DNA of 64,000 bases from Sweltsa coloradensis (lineage: Eukaryota; Arthropoda; Insecta; Plecoptera; Chloroperlidae), in assembly GCA_024449915.1 (NCBI GenBank), contig JAMZAV010000918.1:1-64000 (forward strand). Reading direction: 5' to 3'. Positions 61,101-64,000 of this stretch are shown piece by piece. Each line of letters opens with the position of its first letter. Position 1 is the first letter of the stretch. Under the pieces are notes generated by a model. It was given only the letters and a program-made list of their open reading frames with translations. It did not search any database and was not told where the DNA came from. A program made the translations under genes and the position numbers.

Positions 61101-63205
61101 TTTGCCTAATCTTCAGATACACGCGTAGGTTGCCTCGTGAGGTTACAGGTTACTTAGTGAGATGTTCCGCATTTTGAGATTTTTTTCATATCATCTTGAT
61201 GCAAATTTGAGGGGACCTTCGAAATCTCGAACTTAGACTTGACACGTTTTTGGGTATACAAGTGATCAATTAATATTTCTCATGATTATCGTACTTGGAC
61301 AATTTTTTTCGATTTTTAATGAGATATTTTCGTGATATTTGGCCCGTGACCGGGCAACAGCTACTCCGATCTTGATGAAACTTTATGGGAACGTTTTAAA
61401 TGACTGAAATTAAATATGTTATGATTTTAGAGACATTTTAAGAAATATTTCTCAGAGAAATCGTACTTTTACGATTTTTCCCCCGATTTTTTATTTTGTG
61501 AGGGAACTTGAAAAAGTAATGAGATCAATGGACAGAAATAATAATAAAAATAAAAAAAACACATCCATCAACGCGACTTGAAAAAGTATTCGTGAAGCGG
61601 CCTAGTTTTACGAAAATAGTATTGCCAAAAGGGGCAAGTCTATTCCCAATCCCATACGTCATTCAAGACCACACAAAGCGAGCCCCTAAAGGCGAGCTAT
61701 CTAAACCTCATTGAAGGATTAGAACTTTACGTGATGGAAAAAGAAAACACGAATCAACAAGTGACCTGCTTATCAGGGACACATCGCGATGCTATACCCA
61801 CCAGGCGCCATTAGTTAGGTGAGCAAATGAGGTCACTAGTCCACTCGTATGTAGGAAGAATTGGAGCAGATATGTTTTGTAGACTTCCTTTTATTACCTC
61901 TGAGTCTTTACTACACACAATGCATTGCACGTGATTACTATCTCAACTAGTTTAAACGCTATACACACTTCGTGGGAGGGGGTTTAAACCCTATAGAAAA
62001 CGTCGTTAAGAATAAAGACCACCCTGCTACTATTTGACTTCAAATCTTGCAGAGCTTATTGGATAAGTGTGCCAAGATTCCTATTCGGATTCATGTATAA
62101 TTCACATTTGTTGGAGTTTTCATGCTGAAACCAGTCGTGATTGCTACTCTTAGGGTTTAACACTTACACGCCATTAAAACAAATATATACAAATAATATA
62201 TTATTTATTTATTGTTCACTTATACTGGTACACTATTCAATTCATGTTTACTTCCTTAGATTAAAATCGTTTTAAAATCCAAAATAATGTTCTTTTCTTC
62301 GTTTACAACCTCGAAACAAAGAGAGTAATGGACATCGTATGCAAGGAAAAAAAAGGAGATTTCAATACACTAGGAAGCTTCGCAAACGCATTTTTAGTCG
62401 CGTTGATGGATGAGCTTTTTTGTAAGTTTTTAGTTTGCGTGGGATCTCTTTACTTTTGCAAGTGCTTTTTGAACCCATTGTAGGTGATTGTTGTCAAGTT
62501 TCTATTGTTACTTGTTCATTGTTATTATATACCTTAAAAAACTCATATTAAAACCTTTATTTTATGGATTCTGGCTAACTTTTTCAACTTTTTCTTTCAA
62601 AGGTTACATAACCATATCCATGTCCATGTAAAATATGAACTTTTTACCCCCACCCGTTTGGTCAGAATCGGCCCAAATGTCACGAAAATATCGCACTAAA
62701 AATCGAAAAAATCGTAAAAGTACGATATTCATGAGAAATATTTCTTCGATTGTACCCAAAAACGTGGCAGGTCTAAGTTCAGAGATTTCAAAGGTCCCCC
62801 TCCAATTTCCATCAAGATCCGTTTGCCCGGTAGAGAGCGAACACAGACAAAAATACAAACACACAAAAAAAACGCCCGAACTATTTTATTTTATTTTTTT
62901 TTTTGGGGGGGGGGGGCAGTGAAATTGAAGTCTTCGCTTCGCTCATACAAAAAATAATGTATAGGTTCCGTTTCTTCAACATGATAACATGATGACAGAG
63001 CTTGTCTGTTCCTTGCAGTTGTTCGTCCTGGGGGCCGCTCAGTTCCTCTTGCCCCTGGAGCTAGGGATGCGAGGCTTGCTAACTCGCCAGGAGGAGCTGC
63101 TCTCCGAACTAAGGACCTTCCGAGACACTCTTATCAAGTTTGAGGCGCTCAGAGTCGACCCTCACGAGTACGCCTGTCTCAGGGCCATCGTACTCTTCAA
63201 GACAG
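42205..63205 (+). CDS. tll: tailless-type nuclear receptor (NR2E1), six exons, 3' end outside window
   Basis: Joined exons 42205-42271, 55052-55133, 55544-55698, 59478-59701, 60671-60823 and 63019-63205 give 289 codons plus one base, in frame throughout. All introns are GT-AG. Residues 31-88 form the two-zinc-finger DNA-binding domain (C31, C34, C48, C51; C67, C75, C85, C88) with the P-box region [11 protein letters not shown]. Next come the NR2E C-terminal extension ([16 protein letters not shown]), a proline/histidine-rich hinge, and the ligand-binding domain from about residue 185, with the receptor signature near 201-227. The SRILY lead-in, [10 protein letters not shown], and a hinge motif like the fly VLDLSVP favour arthropod Tailless over TLX, NR2E3 or Dissatisfaction. 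In other animals Tailless is a nuclear orphan-receptor repressor that patterns the embryonic termini, brain and eye. The C-terminal half of the ligand-binding domain, including helix 12, lies beyond 64000. Total length should be near the family's roughly 400-450 residues. Confidence 0.93.
43753..43823 (-). repeat. tRNA-like SINE head in tll intron 1
   Basis: The complement has A-box TGGCTCGAGCG and B-box AGTTCAAACCC with tRNA-like spacing. Confidence 0.5.
44275..44515 (+). repeat. tRNA-like SINE with possible body
   Basis: GGTCCCGGCTTCAAATCCCG (44317-44336) is a B-box with its flanking stem; GACTCG/CGAGACC pairing surrounds it. The non-tRNA sequence after it could be the SINE body. The boundaries are guesses. 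Confidence 0.4.
44903..44970 (+). repeat. tRNA-like SINE head
   Basis: A-box-like TGGTTTAGGGAG and B-box-like GGGCTCTAATCCCACA, about 30 bases apart. Confidence 0.4.
46773..47203 (+). mobile_element. HINE, core B, class II terminus, in tll intron 1
   Basis: Left end TTGGACGAGCGTAGCGAGC; right end CTCATCCAACAACG, AACGCTTGTGAAGCTTCCTAG. Core B includes AACTGCCACGTTTTTGAGCG. Confidence 0.78.
48357..49880. repeat. tandem duplication (two ~0.6-kb copies) around a HINE fragment
   Basis: Copy 1 (48357-48965) and copy 2 (49222-49880) align end to end, sharing for example GTTGTTGGCCTCGATATAA and GGGCTTGTCTTC, with many single-base gaps. Neither has a shared ORF: the 156-residue frame in copy 2 is broken in copy 1. 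Confidence 0.75.
48966..49221 (-). mobile_element. HINE, core A, truncated and gap-rich
   Basis: TAGAAAACGCTAAAGTCCGCC start, TGATGGATGA, then core A blocks up to CCAGATCTGGTCAAATTG, where it stops abruptly against the second duplicate copy. Confidence 0.65.
51653..52409 (+). mobile_element. HINE, core B, in tll intron 1
   Basis: Left end TTGGAATGAGCGAAGCG; right end GCTCATCCAACAACGC, GCGTTTTCCTAG (52406-52409), then T. Core B holds three diverged modules of about 110 bp, each with an AATCGAAAAATTATTT-like motif. Confidence 0.82.
52985..53415. mobile_element. palindromic MITE nested in the inverted-repeat element
   Basis: Arms of about 190 bp surround a 45-bp loop (about 53176-53221); for example CAAGCTTTTCAAGGATGCTG near 53239 is the complement of the stretch near 53134. 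The outer ends match the MITE at 37790-37993. Confidence 0.78.
53545..53672 (-). mobile_element. HINE core A fragment
   Basis: Internal blocks only (AACTTTTTCAACTTTTTC, ATGAACGTTGTAGCCCCACC, GTTTGGTCAGAATCG). Both ends are missing. Confidence 0.7.
55052..55133 (+). CDS. tll: tll exon 2, first zinc finger
   Basis: Follows acceptor TTTTCAG and ends at donor GTAAGT. Encodes residues 24-49 and part of Gly50, including C31-K-V-C34 and the [13 protein letters not shown] stretch. A Gln (Q35) follows the second cysteine; fly Tailless has Arg and most receptors have Gly there. The intron that follows splits Gly50, just before the fourth zinc ligand. Intron 1 upstream is about 12.8 kb. Confidence 0.95.
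55544..55698 (+). CDS. tll: tll exon 3, end of finger 1 and second zinc finger
   Basis: Follows acceptor GTTTAG and ends at donor GTAAGC. Encodes residues 51-101, from the fourth zinc ligand (C51) through [10 protein letters not shown] and the second finger (C67-x7-C75-x9-C85-x2-C88) to GMNKD. The seven-residue D-box spacing, instead of the usual five, is typical of the Tailless/NR2E group. [12 protein letters not shown] is the conserved receptor motif. A HINE begins only about 62 bp after the donor. Confidence 0.96.
55760..56319 (-). mobile_element. HINE, core A, 62 bp after tll exon 3
   Basis: CTAGGAAGCTTCGCAAACGC start (class II terminus) and CTTCGCTTCGCTCATCCAA end. Core A is without internal duplication. 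It lies in intron 3, very close to the exon 3 donor. Confidence 0.82.
56432..57240 (-). mobile_element. HINE, core B, in tll intron 3 (reference copy)
   Basis: CTAGGAAAACGCTTAAGTCC start, GTTGTTGGATGAGCG, three core B modules, and CGCTACGCTCATCCAA end. It is the most complete core B copy in the window. Confidence 0.82.
57381..57789 (-). mobile_element. HINE, core A with internal deletion, in tll intron 3
   Basis: CTAGGAAAACGCTTAAGTCC start and CTTCGCTTCGCTCATCCAA end. The middle of core A is missing, joining TAAAACCTAG to AATCGGCCCAAATG. Confidence 0.8.
57988..58008. repeat. poly-C run in tll intron 3
   Basis: About 20 C in a row. Length may be unreliable in the assembly. Confidence 0.85.
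59327..59451 (+). pseudogene. partial duplicate of tll exon 4 lacking its splice acceptor
   Basis: Bases 59339-59425 are identical over 87 bp to 59489-59575 inside exon 4. The 12 bases before each copy's starting tract also match (59327-59338 and 59452-59463), but the copy lacks the 25-base segment that carries the CCTCAG acceptor and the first codons. It therefore looks like a direct tandem duplication with a deletion over the acceptor. Perfect identity means it is very recent, a polymorphism, or an assembly error. Without the acceptor it should stay intronic. Confidence 0.85.
59478..59701 (+). CDS. tll: tll exon 4, C-terminal extension and hinge
   Basis: Follows acceptor CCCTCAG and ends at donor GTAAGT. 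Encodes Ala102 (shared) and residues 103-176. It opens [15 protein letters not shown], the NR2E C-terminal extension that contacts DNA, followed by a hinge rich in Pro, His and Ala with VLDLAMP, which resembles a short motif in the fly Tailless hinge. The exon is far more GC-rich than the flanking introns. Bases 59489-59575 are duplicated upstream at 59339-59425, where the acceptor is absent. Confidence 0.92.
60671..60823 (+). CDS. tll: tll exon 5, start of ligand-binding domain
   Basis: Follows acceptor ATTCTAG and ends at donor GTGAGT; 153 bases, phase 0 at both ends. Encodes residues 177-227 with [20 protein letters not shown] and then the signature [10 protein letters not shown] (helices 3-5). 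Fly Tailless carries the same [10 protein letters not shown] run. The acceptor was chosen because it is the only upstream AG that keeps phase 0 with exon 4. Confidence 0.93.
61190..61605 (+). mobile_element. HINE, 5'-truncated, in tll intron 5
   Basis: Starts within core A (GACCTTCGAAATCTCGAACT), then a duplicated module, and ends ACATCCATCAACGCGACTTG, CGTGAAGCGGCCTAG (class II-like terminus, 61602-61605). Confidence 0.68.
62370..62949 (-). mobile_element. HINE, core A, 70 bp before tll exon 6
   Basis: CTAGGAAGCTTCGCAAACGC start and CTTCGCTTCGCTCATACAA end, with full core A. It lies in intron 5 and nearly abuts the polypyrimidine tract of exon 6. Confidence 0.82.
63019..63205 (+). CDS. tll: tll exon 6, middle of ligand-binding domain
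   Basis: Follows acceptor CCTTGCAG and ends at a likely donor GTGGGT (63206), one base into the next codon. Encodes residues 228-289, starting [14 protein letters not shown] and ending [11 protein letters not shown], which align with fly Tailless FFILAMAQYLMP and ECLRAISLFRK. A HINE ends about 70 bp upstream of the acceptor. The next exon, which would hold helices 8-12, is not found before 64000. Confidence 0.9.
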
Positions 63206-64000
63206 GTGGGTCGCATCTAGGTCAAAATTATCGTTTCATTGGTGCTACCAAAGATTGGTGCTACGACTTTGACGTTTTCCTAGTATAAATCACAAGTGCG
63301 ACGCACATTGTTTTACCCTGACATTGCAAATCGAGAAATGGGTAGTTATAATGATAATTGCCTTATTTTATAGCAAGATTACTGAGTGCAGAATAATTGG
63401 TATACTGTAGCCTTGATTTATGCGGCATACCATGATTAAGTGCATGACAATATTGTCCTCCTATGTGAATAAGTTTTTAAAATTAAATATAATATACATT
63501 AAAGAAAGAAAGAAATAACTAATGTAATTTTTTTAATATATGTATCCTAGTTAATTAATAAAGTCTTTCCCTCGGGACAAGTTATCAACGATTACATAAT
63601 GTGTAATCTTTGATGTGATTATACAAAACGTGGAAAGTACGTAGAACTTTTTATATTCAGTGCCAGCTCACACTTCTTTCAGTGCATAAAATGCAGGAAT
63701 GCAGTGAAACATAATGGTATATTTGACATGTCCCTCCCCTCCACCACGCTGCAGTCGGTCTACTATGCGTGTGGCAGGAAAACCATTTCACGGTGTGTAG
63801 GCTCACTGGTAGTGATTGTGCGTGTTTCGATTAGCTAGCTAGAGCACAGAAGAAAGATTATCTGGGCTGGGGATAAAGATAACAAATTGTATTCTATTGA
63901 ATATAGTTGGGTATAGTGTACTGTATTATTTATGGTTCTAGTAAATCTAGACAATCTTCTAGCTTGTCAATGACCTAATGTAAACGTTAACCCAAAACCA
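63206..64000 (+). other. tll intron 6 (start), continuing past the window
   Basis: AT-rich; no further ligand-binding-domain exon or stop codon in a plausible frame is seen before the edge. Confidence 0.6.

Overview
This is eukaryotic nuclear DNA, AT-rich and intron- and repeat-laden, with no prokaryotic gene organisation. The only host gene I can support is a nuclear receptor of the NR2E1/tailless type. Its DNA-binding domain and linker resemble arthropod Tailless more than vertebrate TLX. Together with Helentron/DINE-1-like elements, a Dong/R4-type retrotransposon, a BEL/Pao element and abundant (TTA)n, this points to an arthropod with a repeat-rich genome. A crustacean is plausible, but the sequence does not prove it.

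Layout. 1-3.0 kb: 5' part of a Dong-like LINE (minus strand), the 3' end of a BEL/Pao element with its 292-bp LTR, and a TTAA-bounded foldback MITE. 3.2-8.1 kb: microsatellites, a tandemly duplicated tRNA-derived SINE and retroposon tails. 8.2-11.7 kb: four Helentron-type non-autonomous elements (HINEs). 13.5-15.0 kb: a 3' Dong-like LINE fragment. 17.1-17.9 kb: a TIR element. About 18.2-27.5 kb: a stretch whose copies of repeats found elsewhere in the window are full of homopolymer-type changes, which looks like unpolished assembly. It contains a near-complete Dong-like LINE lying between two (TTA)n tracts. 29.8-30.9 kb: a head-to-tail HINE array. 33.1-37.6 kb: one HINE split by a 3.2-kb foldback element and by an 857-bp solo LTR, each with a clean target duplication.

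42.2-63.2 kb (plus strand): six exons of tailless, from the start codon to the middle of the ligand-binding domain. The introns are filled with HINEs, MITEs and a 1.37-kb inverted-repeat element. The gene runs off the right edge, so the end of the ligand-binding domain is missing. Exon 4 is preceded by an 87-bp perfect partial copy of itself that lacks the splice acceptor.

The most notable system here is the HINE family: about 19 copies or fragments in 64 kb. They share the same ends (TTGGATGAGCG at the left; GCTCATCCA, an AACGC/GCGTT hairpin and CTAG at the right) around at least three unrelated cores. Several sit in tailless introns, two of them within 70 bp of exon borders. Everything was read by eye. 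Family assignments rest on recognised motifs, not on database searches.
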